This document shows, in pieces, positions 1 to 8,196 of a stretch of DNA of 58,180 nucleotides. Below the pieces are notes generated by a model. The model was given only the letters and a program-made list of their open reading frames with translations. It was not told the origin of the DNA and did not search any database. Numbering within the stretch: position 1 is the stretch's first letter; every line of letters starts with the position of its first letter. A program made the position numbers and the translations under genes. The stretch lies in assembly GCA_049291875.1 (NCBI GenBank), contig JBATQE010000027.1, positions 1 through 58,180 on the forward strand. The letters run 5' to 3'. Origin of the DNA: CTSOIL-112 sp049291875 (GTDB taxonomy: Bacteria; Pseudomonadota; Gammaproteobacteria; Burkholderiales; Burkholderiaceae).

Positions 1-240
1 TAACCGAACCATGCGCTATGAATTGCTCAATCAGACATTATTTGAGTCACTCGAACACGCTCAAATCGAGGCGACACAGTGGCTGTGGTGTTACAATAAC
101 AACCGTCCTCATATGTCGCTCGGTGGAGTCACTCCAGCGCAAACGCGTAGGATGGCTTTAACAAACTCACGCGTCCTGCACTAAACGCAGGACTTGTGTT
201 GATTCTACTTTTAGATGCCGCCCTTTTAGGGGGTATTACC
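1..240 (+). mobile_element. 3' end of an IS3-family insertion sequence (truncated by the window edge)
   Basis: The end of a transposase frame is followed by about 55 bases finishing in a GGGGGTATTACC-like sequence, which from memory resembles right termini of IS3-group elements. The left part lies outside the window, so neither the paired inverted repeat nor the target duplication can be checked. The exact right boundary (about 240) is an inference. Confidence 0.6.
2..184 (+). CDS. IS3-family transposase (OrfB), C-terminal 60 residues
   Basis: Partial coding region entering from the left edge and ending at TAA 182-184. The visible 60 residues begin NRTMRYELL and contain YNNNRPHMSLGG followed by TPAQ. 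These match the C-terminal end of the IS3-family integrase core (rve) domain, where the usual sequence is ERFNRT...YN..RPH..LGG.TP. It would act as the DDE transposase of the element, normally made by frameshift fusion with OrfA. The DDE residues lie upstream of the window, so activity cannot be judged. Confidence 0.85.
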   Translation, partial: NRTMRYELLNQTLFESLEHAQIEATQWLWCYNNNRPHMSLGGVTPAQTRRMALTNSRVLH

Positions 241-499
241 GTTGGCGGTTTGTAAGCGCTTAAATAGCATCAGAGATTCAGAAAAATCTCGATTTAGTCT
301 ATTTGATAAGCGTTTCATAGTACCCCTCTCTCGTACTTTATGCAGTGCCAATTAAGGTAAACATAATTGAATCAACACAATAGTCTATTCTTTGGATTAA
401 ATAGGTTGCGTGAAAAGATAACATTCTTAATATCATCGCAGGATCAACGATAAAAATAGAAAGAGGGGTTATTAATTATCTATATAAACTGATTTAATT
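241..499. other. Intergenic region downstream of valS
   Basis: AT-rich sequence between the IS end and the 3' end of valS. I see no convincing gene, tRNA or strong terminator. valS has no obvious intrinsic terminator here, so its transcription may continue towards the IS element. Confidence 0.5.
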
Positions 500-3475
500 T
501 CAATCCTTTTCTTGCGTTGGTAAGGCATTCAATTGCGCTTGCAGTTTATCCAAAGTACCGCTGAATTCAGCCATGCGTTTTTTCTCTTGTTCAATCACCG
601 CTGGCGGTGCTTTGGCAACGAAGTTTTCGTTGTTCAGCTTGCCATTGGCTTTGTTGATTTCGCTTTGCAGACGCGCGATTTCTTTGCTCAGACGTTCGCG
701 TTCGGCTTTCACGTCGATTTCGACTTTGAGCATCAGCGATACGTCGCCAACCACTTGTACCGGTGCGCCGATCGCGTCCGGCAGCGTCGCGCCGACGGTG
801 ACTTCGGAGAGTTTCGCCAGTGTTTTGAGATACGGGGCGAATGCACGCAGTTTGGCTTGTTGCTCGGCGCTGGCGGCGATGAACAGCGGGGCTTTTTGCG
901 CCGGTGATAGATTCATTTCGCCGCGCAGATTACGCGTTGCGTCGATCAGCTTTTGCAATTCGCCCATCCACGCGTCGGCCTCTGGGCGGATTTTGCTTGG
1001 CTCGGCTTGCGGGTAGGCGGCGAGCATGATGGAGTCGCTGCGTTTTTTGTTCGCCAATTCAGCCACGGTTTGCCAGATTTCTTCGGTGATAAACGGCATG
1101 ATTGGGTGCATCAGGCGCAAGGTCGCTTCCAACACGCGCAGCAGCGTGCGGCGAGTGGCGCGTTGTTGCGCCGGTGTGCCGGTTTGCAGGGCGACTTTGG
1201 CCAGCTCAACGTACCAGTCGCAGTAGCTGTTCCAAACGAATTGGTACAGGTGTTGCGCGATTAAATCGAGGCGGTATTCGGGGAAGAGTTTGTTGATTTC
1301 GGCTTCGACGCGTTGTAATTCGTTGATGATCCAGCGATCCACCGGCGAGTAGTCGAGGTAGCCGCTGCTGAGGTTTTCAAAGTTGGCCTCATTGACGAAT
1401 TCGCTGATCTCGGCGTTGACCGCTTGGTTTTCAGTCGGCTCGATGTCGATGTGCGGTGCGTCGCTACGGCGTGGCGGTTCGGTTACGCCGCAGTCTTGGC
1501 CTTCGCAGTTCATGAGTACGAATCGGGTCGCGTTCCACAACTTATTGCAGAAGTTGCGGTAGCCTTCGCAGCGCTTGGCGTCGAAATTAATGCTGCGGCC
1601 TTGCGTCGCGAGCGAGGCGAAGGTGAAGCGCAAGGCGTCGGTGCCGTACGCCGGAATGCCGTTCGGGAATTCTTTTTCGGTGGCTTTGCGTACTTGCGGC
1701 GCGGTCTCGGGGCGGCGCAGGCCGGTGGTGCGTTTGTCCAGCAGCGGCGCCAGCTCGATGCCGTCGATCAGATCGACTGGATCGAGGACATTGCCCTCGG
1801 ATTTGGACATTTTTTTGCCTTCGGCGTCGCGGATCAGGCCGTGCACATAGACATCTTTGAACGGTACTTTGCCGGTGAAGTATTTCGTCATCATCACCAT
1901 ACGCGCAACCCAGAAGAAAATGATGTCGTAGCCGGTCACGAGCACGGAGGAGGGTAGGAAATGGCTCAGGTCTGGCGTTTCCTCCGGCCAGCCGAGCGAG
2001 GAGAACGGCACGAGCGCAGAGGAGAACCAAGTATCAAGCACGTCGTCTTCGCGGCGCAGTGCGCCGGTGTATCCAGCGGCTTTGGCCTTTGCTTGCGCGT
2101 CGGCTTCGGTGCGCGCGACGAACACTTCGCCTTTTTCGCCGTACCACGCCGGAATTTGATGCCCCCACCACAGTTGGCGTGAGATGCACCAGTCTTGGAT
2201 ATTTTCCAGCCAGTGGTTGTAGGTGCTGTTCCAGTTCTCGGGGATCAGTCGGATTTCGCCGCTGTTGACCGTAGACAGAGCTGGCTCGACGATGGCGGCT
2301 TTGCCTTTTTGCGTCAAGTCCATGAACCATTGATCGGTCAGCATCGGCTCGATCACCACGCCGGTGCGGTCGGATTTCGGTTGCATCAATTTGTGTGGCG
2401 CGGTTTTAACGAGCAACCCCTGCTGTTTCAAATCCTCAATAATTTGTTTGCGCGCGGCGAAACGATCCATGCCGCGATACGCTTCGGGCGCGTTCGCATT
2501 GATGGTCGCGTCCAGATTCATGATGGACAGCAGTTCTAAATCGTGACGTTGACCGACGGCGTAGTCGTTGAAATCATGCGCCGGTGTGATTTTCAGCGCG
2601 CCCGTGCCGAACTCGGGATCGGCGTATTCGTCGGCGATGATCGGGATGTTGCGGTTGCACAGTGGCAGAACGACTTGTTTGCCGATGAGTTTTTGATAAC
2701 GCACATCGTCGGGATGCACACAGATCGCCATATCGCCGAGCAGGGTTTCGGGACGCGTGGTGGCGATGGTGATGCCGCTCCAGGTTTCGGTATTGCCGTC
2801 TTTGTCGGTGATGGTTTGCGCGCCGTCAACGAAGGGGTAATTGATGTGCCACATGTGGCCGTCCACTTCGACGGTTTCGACTTCAAGGTCGGACACCGCT
2901 GTGCCGAGCACGGGATCCCAGTTGACCAAGCGTTTGCCACGGTAGATCAGGCCATCCTCGTATAATCGCACGAAGACTTCAGTCACGGCTTTGGACATTT
3001 TTTCGTCCATGGTGAAGTACTCACGTGACCAGTCTATGGATGAACCCATGCGGCGGATTTGTTGGCTGATGATGTTGCCCGATTGCTCTTTCCATTCCCA
3101 AACTTTTTGGGTGAACGCTGCGCGACCGAGGTCGTGGCGATTCACGCCTTGCGCGGCGAGTTGGCGTTCGACCACGATTTGCGTTGCGATCCCCGCGTGA
3201 TCGGTGCCCGGAATCCACGCGGCGTCTTTGCCACTCATGCGCGCGTGGCGCATGCACGCATCCATCACGGTTTGGTTGAAGGCGTGGCCCATGTGCAGCG
3301 TGCCAGTGACGTTCGGCGGTGGCAGGAAGATGCTGTAGGCCTCTTTGTCGGTATGAACGCTGGCTTTACCGTAGCCGCGCTCTTCCCACAGCGGGCGCCA
3401 GTGCGATTCAATCGGGGCGGGTTCAAAAGATTTGGCCAATGCGTCGAGTTTTGGTGTGTTTGAGGTGTTGCTCAT
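500..3475 (-). CDS. valS: Valyl-tRNA synthetase
   Basis: Class I aminoacyl-tRNA synthetase that charges tRNA-Val with valine in the cytoplasm and edits mischarged threonine. The 991-residue product has the HIGH-type signature HMGH at residues 61-64, preceded by LPPPNVTGTL, and the KMSKS loop (GKKMSKSEGN) near residue 555. The CP1 editing insertion (TTRPETLLGD, GTGALKITPAHD) lies between them. The C terminus carries the anticodon-binding domain and the Lys/Glu-rich coiled coil typical of ValS (ERLSKEIARLQSEINKA). Length is somewhat above the usual 950. The ATG at 3473-3475 is the only sensible start. It is monocistronic on this strand, and a hairpin with a U-run sits in its leader. Confidence 0.98.
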   Translation of the reverse strand: MSNTSNTPKLDALAKSFEPAPIESHWRPLWEERGYGKASVHTDKEAYSIFLPPPNVTGTLHMGHAFNQTVMDACMRHARMSGKDAAWIPGTDHAGIATQIVVERQLAAQGVNRHDLGRAAFTQKVWEWKEQSGNIISQQIRRMGSSIDWSREYFTMDEKMSKAVTEVFVRLYEDGLIYRGKRLVNWDPVLGTAVSDLEVETVEVDGHMWHINYPFVDGAQTITDKDGNTETWSGITIATTRPETLLGDMAICVHPDDVRYQKLIGKQVVLPLCNRNIPIIADEYADPEFGTGALKITPAHDFNDYAVGQRHDLELLSIMNLDATINANAPEAYRGMDRFAARKQIIEDLKQQGLLVKTAPHKLMQPKSDRTGVVIEPMLTDQWFMDLTQKGKAAIVEPALSTVNSGEIRLIPENWNSTYNHWLENIQDWCISRQLWWGHQIPAWYGEKGEVFVARTEADAQAKAKAAGYTGALRREDDVLDTWFSSALVPFSSLGWPEETPDLSHFLPSSVLVTGYDIIFFWVARMVMMTKYFTGKVPFKDVYVHGLIRDAEGKKMSKSEGNVLDPVDLIDGIELAPLLDKRTTGLRRPETAPQVRKATEKEFPNGIPAYGTDALRFTFASLATQGRSINFDAKRCEGYRNFCNKLWNATRFVLMNCEGQDCGVTEPPRRSDAPHIDIEPTENQAVNAEISEFVNEANFENLSSGYLDYSPVDRWIINELQRVEAEINKLFPEYRLDLIAQHLYQFVWNSYCDWYVELAKVALQTGTPAQQRATRRTLLRVLEATLRLMHPIMPFITEEIWQTVAELANKKRSDSIMLAAYPQAEPSKIRPEADAWMGELQKLIDATRNLRGEMNLSPAQKAPLFIAASAEQQAKLRAFAPYLKTLAKLSEVTVGATLPDAIGAPVQVVGDVSLMLKVEIDVKAERERLSKEIARLQSEINKANGKLNNENFVAKAPPAVIEQEKKRMAEFSGTLDKLQAQLNALPTQEKD

Positions 3476-3504
3476 AATCGATAGGTGCTGAAGTAGTGTT
3501 TTTC

Positions 3505-3549
3505 AATAAAAAACCACGGATACCGCCGTGGATAAGTGCTGATATTATA
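3505..3549 (-). promoter_or_regulatory. Possible valS promoter -10 and 5' leader hairpin
   Basis: On the minus strand a TATAAT (3544-3549) is followed within a few bases by a hairpin with arms CCACGG and CCGTGG (3514-3531) and a run of six T. No good -35 is visible. The hairpin looks like an intrinsic terminator but sits between the candidate start point and the valS ATG, so it could attenuate valS or simply stabilise the 5' end. Function is inferred only. Confidence 0.4.
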
Positions 3550-3731
3550 AGGGTTTTGCGCTCAAAAGGGTTTGAAATCAGTGACCTGTCGTCGGGAATA
3601 TATCGTTGACGATGAATCCGTTGGCGGCAAACAAAAAACAGCGGGCGTAATCGCACATTGCACACATTGCGCAAAAAATGGCATGATATGTGGGTATATG
3701 GGTATTATTGATATATGTGAGAGGAGTTGAT

Positions 3732-3959
3732 ATGAAAAGCTTGAGTCAGTGGTCTGTGGGCGTGTTTGCCAGTTTGTGGCTGGCGACGGCGGGATTTGCA
3801 CAAACGGCGCCGCAAGCAAAACCGTCGGCAGAATCAGGTTGCGCGCCCGTTGCCGTTCAATGCAGCATGGATCAAAAATCATCCGCGCAAAAATCAGCGC
3901 AAAAGCCTGCGAAGAAAACCAAACGGGTGAAAAAAGCGGCTCGTGTGAAACAGCGATAG
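3732..3959 (+). CDS. Small secreted Lys-rich protein, unknown function
   Basis: I do not recognise this 75-residue product. The ATG at 3732 follows GAGAGGAG at good spacing. Residues 1-22 (MKSLSQWSVGVFASLWLATA, then GFA) form a typical Sec signal peptide with cleavage after GFA. The mature part is short, has two cysteines (GCAPVAVQC) and ends in a strongly basic tail of AQK and KKTKR type. It is monocistronic, divergent from valS and upstream of the SulP gene. It could be a small periplasmic nucleic-acid- or envelope-binding protein, but this is a guess. Confidence 0.55.
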   Translation: MKSLSQWSVGVFASLWLATAGFAQTAPQAKPSAESGCAPVAVQCSMDQKSSAQKSAQKPAKKTKRVKKAARVKQR

Positions 3960-4222
3960 TAAGGTAAACCGCAGTGGCATCGCTGTGTTGAGGTTTGGTA
4001 TTCGTGGATGAGTATCCAAAAACGCCCGTATCGGCTGATGTGGGCGTTTTTTTGCGTGCGATCGTATCCGTTGTTGTCCGCGAGCGCAGACTGTGACTGA
4101 AGGTGAAGGTGAAAAAGTTTCAAAACGAATGAGTGCGGGCATATAATCATCCTATTTGAATATTCCCCCATTGAATCCCAATTGCCGTTTTTGTCGGCGC
4201 AGAGAGTGAGTTGTTGTTCGCT

Positions 4223-5959
4223 ATGAAAGTTACCACCAAGTTTAATCCGAAAATTTACGAAATCATGAGCGGTTATAACACCGAGCGATTGATCAAAGAT
4301 TTGGGCGCCGGTACGACCGTGGCGATCGTGGCTTTGCCGTTGGCAATGGCGTTTGCGATTGCGTCGGGGTTGAAGCCCGAAACTGGTATTTTCACGGCGA
4401 TTATTGCGGGTTTTTTGATTTCGCTGTTCAGCGGCTCGCGCGTGCAGATTGGCGGGCCGGCGGGTGCGTTTATCGTGATTGTGTATGGAATTGTCGAGCG
4501 CTATGGTGTCGGCGGGCTGCTGTTGGCCACGTTTATGTCGGGTTTCATGCTGTGGGCAATGGGTTTTTTTCGCATGGGAATTTTGATTAAATTCATTCCG
4601 GTGGCGGTGATTATCGGTTTTACCAATGGGATTGCGGTGTTGATCGGGATTTCGCAGGTCAAGGATTTTTTGGGTTTGCATATTGAGGGTAAAACGCCGG
4701 CGGAGTTTTTTGCGCTGTTGCATACCTTGTGGAATGCTTTGCCGACGTGGAATCCGCAAGCGCTGTTTTTGGCCTTGTTGTCTTTGGCGATTATTATCCT
4801 GTGGCAGAAAAGTACTCAGCCAGGCGGTGGGCAAAGTGGCGGACAAAGCGTTGGGCAAAATACGCAGGGCGTGTCGGCCATGCTTCATCGTATTCGCAGC
4901 ACCACGCCGGGTTCGATCATTGCTTTGTTGGTGGCAACGATTCTGGCGCAGTTGTTCCATCTGGATGTCGAGACCATCGGCTCGCGTTTTGGTGGGATTC
5001 CGCAGGGCTTGCCATCATTCACCATCCCGCTGCCGCATGCGGCAGACGGTGGCTGGAGTTTGTCGGTGATTTGGGAGGCGATGAAGGGCTTGGTCGCGCC
5101 GGCGGCGACGTTGGCGGTGTTGGGTGCGATTGAGTCATTGTTGTGCGCGCGTGTGGCGGATAATATGATTAAGGATAAACACGATTCGAATCAGGAGCTG
5201 CTCGCTCAAGGTTTTGCGAATATGGTCGTGCCGTTTTTTGGGGGCATGCCTGCGACGGGTACGATCGCGCGGACGGTGACGAATATTAAAAATGGCGCCA
5301 CCAGTCCGGTGTCGGGCATTATTCATGCATTGGTGTTGTTGGTTGTGGTGTTGGTCGCTGCGCCATTGGCGCAGTACATTCCGTTGGCGGCGTTGTCGGC
5401 GATTTTGATGTTTGTTGCTTACAATATGGGCGAATGGCATGAATTTGCGCGACTGAGAAGCTATCGCATGACGTATCGGTTTATTTTGTTGGCGGTATTT
5501 ATTTTGACGGTGGTGGTTGATCTGACGGCTGCGGTGGAAGTGGGCATTTTGGCCGCGTGTTTCACCCTGATTTACCGTGTGTCGTATTTGTCCACCGAGG
5601 ATCAGGTTGATTTGTCGGAGTGGGGCGAACAGGCTGATGGCGTGAAAGCGCGTCGCTTGGTGGGTACTTTGTTTTTTGGCGCGGTGAAGTTGATCGATCA
5701 GTTGCAGTTGGATATTCCCAAACGCGCTTTGGTACTGGATTTTTCAGGTGTGATTTATGTGGATTCGTCGGGTGCGGAGTCGCTTAACGAGCTGCTGGAG
5801 ATGTACCAGGAAAAAGCTGTGCCGATTTATATTTACGGTTTGCGCGAGCAACCGCTGGAAATGTTGACGCGTACCGGCTGGCTCAAAGATTTGGGGCAGG
5901 CGTATGTGTGTGCGAATCTGGATGAGGCGCGACAGAAAATCGCTGCGCAAGGGGCGTGA
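4223..5959 (+). CDS. SulP-family inorganic anion permease with C-terminal STAS domain
   Basis: Inner-membrane transporter of the SulP/SLC26 family, 578 residues from the ATG at 4223. A TTG at 4211 in the same frame is less likely because the purine-rich GAGAGTGAG would then abut it. The N-terminal two thirds are hydrophobic and carry the family core (GLKPETGIFTAIIAGF, GGPAGAFIVIVYGIVERYG). A hydrophilic Gly/Gln-rich loop (GGGQSGGQSVGQ) interrupts the middle. The last roughly 110 residues form a STAS domain with the LDFSGVIYVDSSGAESL signature. Substrate cannot be fixed from sequence: sulfate, bicarbonate or C4-dicarboxylate (DauA-like) are all possible. It is followed by a strong terminator. 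Confidence 0.93.
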   Translation: MKVTTKFNPKIYEIMSGYNTERLIKDLGAGTTVAIVALPLAMAFAIASGLKPETGIFTAIIAGFLISLFSGSRVQIGGPAGAFIVIVYGIVERYGVGGLLLATFMSGFMLWAMGFFRMGILIKFIPVAVIIGFTNGIAVLIGISQVKDFLGLHIEGKTPAEFFALLHTLWNALPTWNPQALFLALLSLAIIILWQKSTQPGGGQSGGQSVGQNTQGVSAMLHRIRSTTPGSIIALLVATILAQLFHLDVETIGSRFGGIPQGLPSFTIPLPHAADGGWSLSVIWEAMKGLVAPAATLAVLGAIESLLCARVADNMIKDKHDSNQELLAQGFANMVVPFFGGMPATGTIARTVTNIKNGATSPVSGIIHALVLLVVVLVAAPLAQYIPLAALSAILMFVAYNMGEWHEFARLRSYRMTYRFILLAVFILTVVVDLTAAVEVGILAACFTLIYRVSYLSTEDQVDLSEWGEQADGVKARRLVGTLFFGAVKLIDQLQLDIPKRALVLDFSGVIYVDSSGAESLNELLEMYQEKAVPIYIYGLREQPLEMLTRTGWLKDLGQAYVCANLDEARQKIAAQGA

Positions 5960-5985
5960 GTTGAGCTAATTGACTCAGCAACATC

Positions 5986-6020
5986 AAAAAGGCAGTTGCG
6001 TAGATGCAACTGCCTTTTTT
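5986..6020. terminator. Bidirectional intrinsic terminator
   Basis: Perfect 9-bp stem GGCAGTTGC / GCAACTGCC with a 6-nt loop, flanked by A5 on the left and T6 on the right. It lies between the convergent SulP and dsbC-like genes and can serve both. Confidence 0.9.
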
Positions 6021-6056
6021 GTAGGGCGTTCGGTTGGGCGCTCCGTCCGTGCCGAA

Positions 6057-6842
6057 TTATTTTTTGGATGCGGTCAGCATTTCTTCTAAAGTGGCGGCAT
6101 CGGGTGCGCCCGGAATGCGTTTGCCGTTTTCGAAAATAATGGTTGGAGTGCCGGTCACGCCCAATTGCTGTGCCAAGGCCTTGTTTTTATCCAAAACCGA
6201 GGTGTCGCAGGCGCCCGAATTGTCCGGCAGCTGCTGGCGCAGCATCCAGTTGTCCCATGCCGCGCCTTGATCTTTGGCGCAGAGCAGTTGTTTGGCGGCA
6301 ACAGTGGACTTCGGCCCCAGAATATCAACGACAAAGGTGTGAATTGTGACATTGTCGACTTTTTCCAACGTATGACGAAAGGCTTTGCAATAACCGCAGT
6401 TCGGGTCTTCGAATACCGCAATTTGGCGGGAACCGTCGCCTTTGACTTGTTTAAAACTTTGCGTGAATGGCAAGGTTTTAAAATCTACTACCGACAGTTC
6501 ATCCATGCGCGCTTGTGTCATGTCCGACATGTCCGCATTGTTGATCATGTGGCCGATCAGTGTGAACTCAGTCTTGGCATTGGTGTACACGATTTCGTTG
6601 TTGGCCAACACCACTTCGAATAAATCACTGTAGGGTAACTGGCGAACCGATTTGACTTCTAATTTTTCGATTTTCAATTCGAGATCGGTTTTTATTTTCT
6701 TCTCTTGTTCGGTGGCCACGGCTGAAGTTGTATTTGTCTTTTGCGTATCTCCATTTTTAGCCGATACATTACAACCGGTAAGCAAGCCTACCGCCAAAAT
6801 GGCGCCGGTCATCACATAATTTTTCCACGTCGAAGCATTCAT
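6057..6842 (-). CDS. dsbC: DsbC/DsbG-family thiol:disulfide interchange protein, probable lipoprotein
   Basis: Periplasmic disulfide isomerase of the DsbC type, 261 residues. The thioredoxin-fold active site CGYC is at residues 149-152 (FEDPNCGYCKAF) and the cis-Pro loop TGTPT lies near residue 230. The N-terminal part after the signal (about residues 50-125) corresponds to the DsbC dimerisation and linker domain. Unusually, the signal ends in a lipobox (LLTGC, Cys24) followed by a Thr/Lys-rich linker, suggesting lipid anchoring rather than the soluble form known from E. coli. It would reshuffle wrong disulfides and normally be kept reduced by DsbD, which is not in this window. It shares a bidirectional terminator with the SulP gene. 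Confidence 0.9.
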   Translation of the reverse strand: MNASTWKNYVMTGAILAVGLLTGCNVSAKNGDTQKTNTTSAVATEQEKKIKTDLELKIEKLEVKSVRQLPYSDLFEVVLANNEIVYTNAKTEFTLIGHMINNADMSDMTQARMDELSVVDFKTLPFTQSFKQVKGDGSRQIAVFEDPNCGYCKAFRHTLEKVDNVTIHTFVVDILGPKSTVAAKQLLCAKDQGAAWDNWMLRQQLPDNSGACDTSVLDKNKALAQQLGVTGTPTIIFENGKRIPGAPDAATLEEMLTASKK

Positions 6843-7088
6843 AAATAACCTTTAAATTAATATTCAATCGCGCGAACGCGATGGCGGCAATCCGCTCAAC
6901 TTCATCACTGTGCATTATAAATGCAGAGTTATTATGAGTTTGGATTTATGATTTGAGTATTTGCACAATTGGATATTCCGAGCAATTATCCGTTGGCAGG
7001 CATGGCATAATTTGCGAAAAATAGGTATGATTGCGACCTTGACTCACGCTGCCGCACGCAAAAATAAATATAAACAGCGGCACTGTTT

Positions 7089-7164
7089 GCGCCCGTAGCT
7101 CAGTGGATAGAGTGTTGGCCTCCGAAGCCAAAGGTCGCGCGTTCGATTCGCGCCGGGCGCGCCA
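7089..7164 (+). tRNA. tRNA-Arg (anticodon CCG)
   Basis: A 76-nt cloverleaf. The acceptor GCGCCCG pairs with CGGGCGC, with discriminator G and an encoded CCA. The D arm is GCTC with loop AGTGGATAG. The anticodon stem TTGGC/GCCAA has loop CTCCGAA, giving anticodon CCG (reads CGG). The T arm is GCGCG-TTCGATT-CGCGC. A TTGACT at 7039 may be the -35, with an AT-rich -10 region following. Confidence 0.97.
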
Positions 7165-7393
7165 TAAAAAAATTGTGGTATTTTTGGTAAAGCACTTGAA
7201 ATCACATAAAAAATGTGATTAAAAATATACTCTTCTTACATCAAAAGCGTTATTATTGCAACTGAATTAAGAATAATTTATGACATACGGTTTTAATCGT
7301 CGTTTTAACGCAAATTAACGGAGATTGAAACGATTCTTAATCAATGTATCTTTTTTAACGGAGCAACAATTCATTCAAATAAAGGAGTGGTAG
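7165..7393. promoter_or_regulatory. Leader and promoter region of the H1-like gene
   Basis: AT-rich. It holds a perfect 8-bp palindrome AATCACAT-N5-ATGTGATT (7200-7220), operator-like and without a T-tract. A plausible sigma70 promoter follows: TTGAAA at 7325-7330, 16-bp spacer, TATCTT at 7347-7352. A GGAG Shine-Dalgarno lies just before the ATG at 7394. Whether the palindrome regulates the gene or the tRNA is unknown. Confidence 0.45.
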
Positions 7394-8029
7394 ATGGCCG
7401 AAGCTAAAAAAACTGCAACCAAAGCGCCTGCGAAAAAAGCAACTGCGAAGCCAGCGGCAAAACCAGCAACCCAAGCGGCTGCTAAACCAGTAGCAAAAAC
7501 TGTAGCTAAATCCGCAACCAAAGCAGCGGCTAAAGCACCGGTGAAGGCGCCTGCAAAAGCCGCGGCAAAGCCAGCGACTAAAGCGCCAGCGAAAGTAGTA
7601 GCTAAACCAGCAGCAAAAGCAGCGGCTAAAGCTCCGGCAAAGGCACCCGCCAAAGCGGCAGCAAAGCCAGCGACTAAAGCGCCAGCGAAAGTAGCAGCTA
7701 AACCAGCAGCAAAAGCAGCGGCTAAAGCTCCGGCGAAGGCGCCTGCAAAAGCGGCAGCAAAGCCAGCAGCCAAAGCGCCAGCAAAAGCAGCAGCTAAAAC
7801 TCCTGCGAAGGCGCCTGCAAAAGCGCCTGCAAAAGCGGCAGCAAAGCCAGCGGCCAAAGCAGCGGTAAAGGCGCCAGCGAAAGCACCTGCAAAACCGGCA
7901 GCTAAAACTCCTGCGAAGGCGCCTGCAAAAGCGGCAGCAAAACCAGCGGCCAAAGCAGCGGTAAAGGCACCGGCGAAAGCACCTGCAAAATCAGCTGCAA
8001 AGAAAGCCGCAACAGCAGCAAAAAAGTAA
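7394..8029 (+). CDS. Histone H1-like Lys/Ala/Pro-rich DNA-binding protein (AlgP/Hc2 type)
   Basis: The 211-residue zero-frame product is almost entirely Ala, Lys and Pro in KPAA, KAPAKA and AAAK motifs, like the C-terminal tails of eukaryotic H1 and bacterial AlgP or Hc2-type proteins. Such proteins bind DNA without sequence specificity and compact the nucleoid. The start MAEAKK is preceded by GGAG. The DNA carries a 96-bp (32-codon) tandem repeat, so length may vary between strains. The zero-frame stop TAA at 8027 follows a correctly phased A-AAA-AAG heptamer (8020-8026), and the -1 frame continues for 45 codons, so the native product may be 256 residues. A terminator follows at 8197. Confidence 0.85.
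   Translation: MAEAKKTATKAPAKKATAKPAAKPATQAAAKPVAKTVAKSATKAAAKAPVKAPAKAAAKPATKAPAKVVAKPAAKAAAKAPAKAPAKAAAKPATKAPAKVAAKPAAKAAAKAPAKAPAKAAAKPAAKAPAKAAAKTPAKAPAKAPAKAAAKPAAKAAVKAPAKAPAKPAAKTPAKAPAKAAAKPAAKAAVKAPAKAPAKSAAKKAATAAKK
7571..7850 (+). repeat. 96-bp tandem repeat inside the H1-like gene
   Basis: Segments beginning CCAGC at 7571, 7667 and 7763 are near-identical over 96 bp each for the first two, and the third is a more diverged copy. The next CCAG lies 84 bp on (7847). All spacings are multiples of three, so copy-number change would keep the frame and alter only the length of the Lys/Ala tail. Confidence 0.8.
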
Positions 8030-8090
8030 TAAGCACAGCAGGAAAAGAGGCTCAGTCTGAGTCTGAAAAGTCAAAGACTGCTTCTGCTGT
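8020..8090 (+). promoter_or_regulatory. Candidate programmed -1 frameshift signal (slippery heptamer plus downstream stem)
   Basis: The heptamer A-AAA-AAG at 8020-8026 is in the required phase: GCA-AAA-AAG-TAA in zero frame. Eight nt downstream a 9-bp stem can form (8035-8043 with 8082-8090, one G-U). It encloses two small hairpins (8049-8063, 6 bp; 8069-8079, 4 bp), giving a three-way junction. The heptamer is the one used by E. coli dnaX. No strong internal Shine-Dalgarno is seen upstream. That frameshifting occurs is an inference. Confidence 0.55.
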
Positions 8091-8163
8091 TGAGCCGGAG
8101 GTAAAACCGCCGCCGACAAAACCAGCAGAAGTATGGCCATTTCCTGTGTACCGTCGTCCCTGA
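8026..8163 (+). CDS. -1 frame extension of the H1-like protein (45 codons)
   Basis: Reading from GTA at 8026 to TGA at 8161-8163 gives a tail that begins VISTAGKEAQ, runs through a Glu/Ser/Lys-rich part and VKPPPTKPAE, and ends VWPFPVYRRP. It is Lys/Pro-rich but also acidic, unlike the highly basic body. From memory, some betaproteobacterial H1-like proteins end in a similar WPFP...RP tail, which would make this the ancestral C terminus. It is reached either by programmed -1 frameshifting or, if a base has been lost or gained, not at all. Confidence 0.5.
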   Translation, partial: VISTAGKEAQSESEKSKTASAVEPEVKPPPTKPAEVWPFPVYRRP

Positions 8164-8196
8164 TATGCTTTACTCATTAAGGCGCGGTAAAAATAG

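Noticed and set aside
3872..4960. 362-codon minus-strand open frame covering the small secreted gene and the SulP 5' half
   Set aside because: It is antisense to two better-supported genes, is rich in His/Arg/Gln as expected of a shadow frame, and has no domain.
7375..7953. Minus-strand Ala/Gly/Phe-rich frame opposite the H1-like gene
   Set aside because: It is the mirror of the AAG/GCN-rich repeat and has no independent support.
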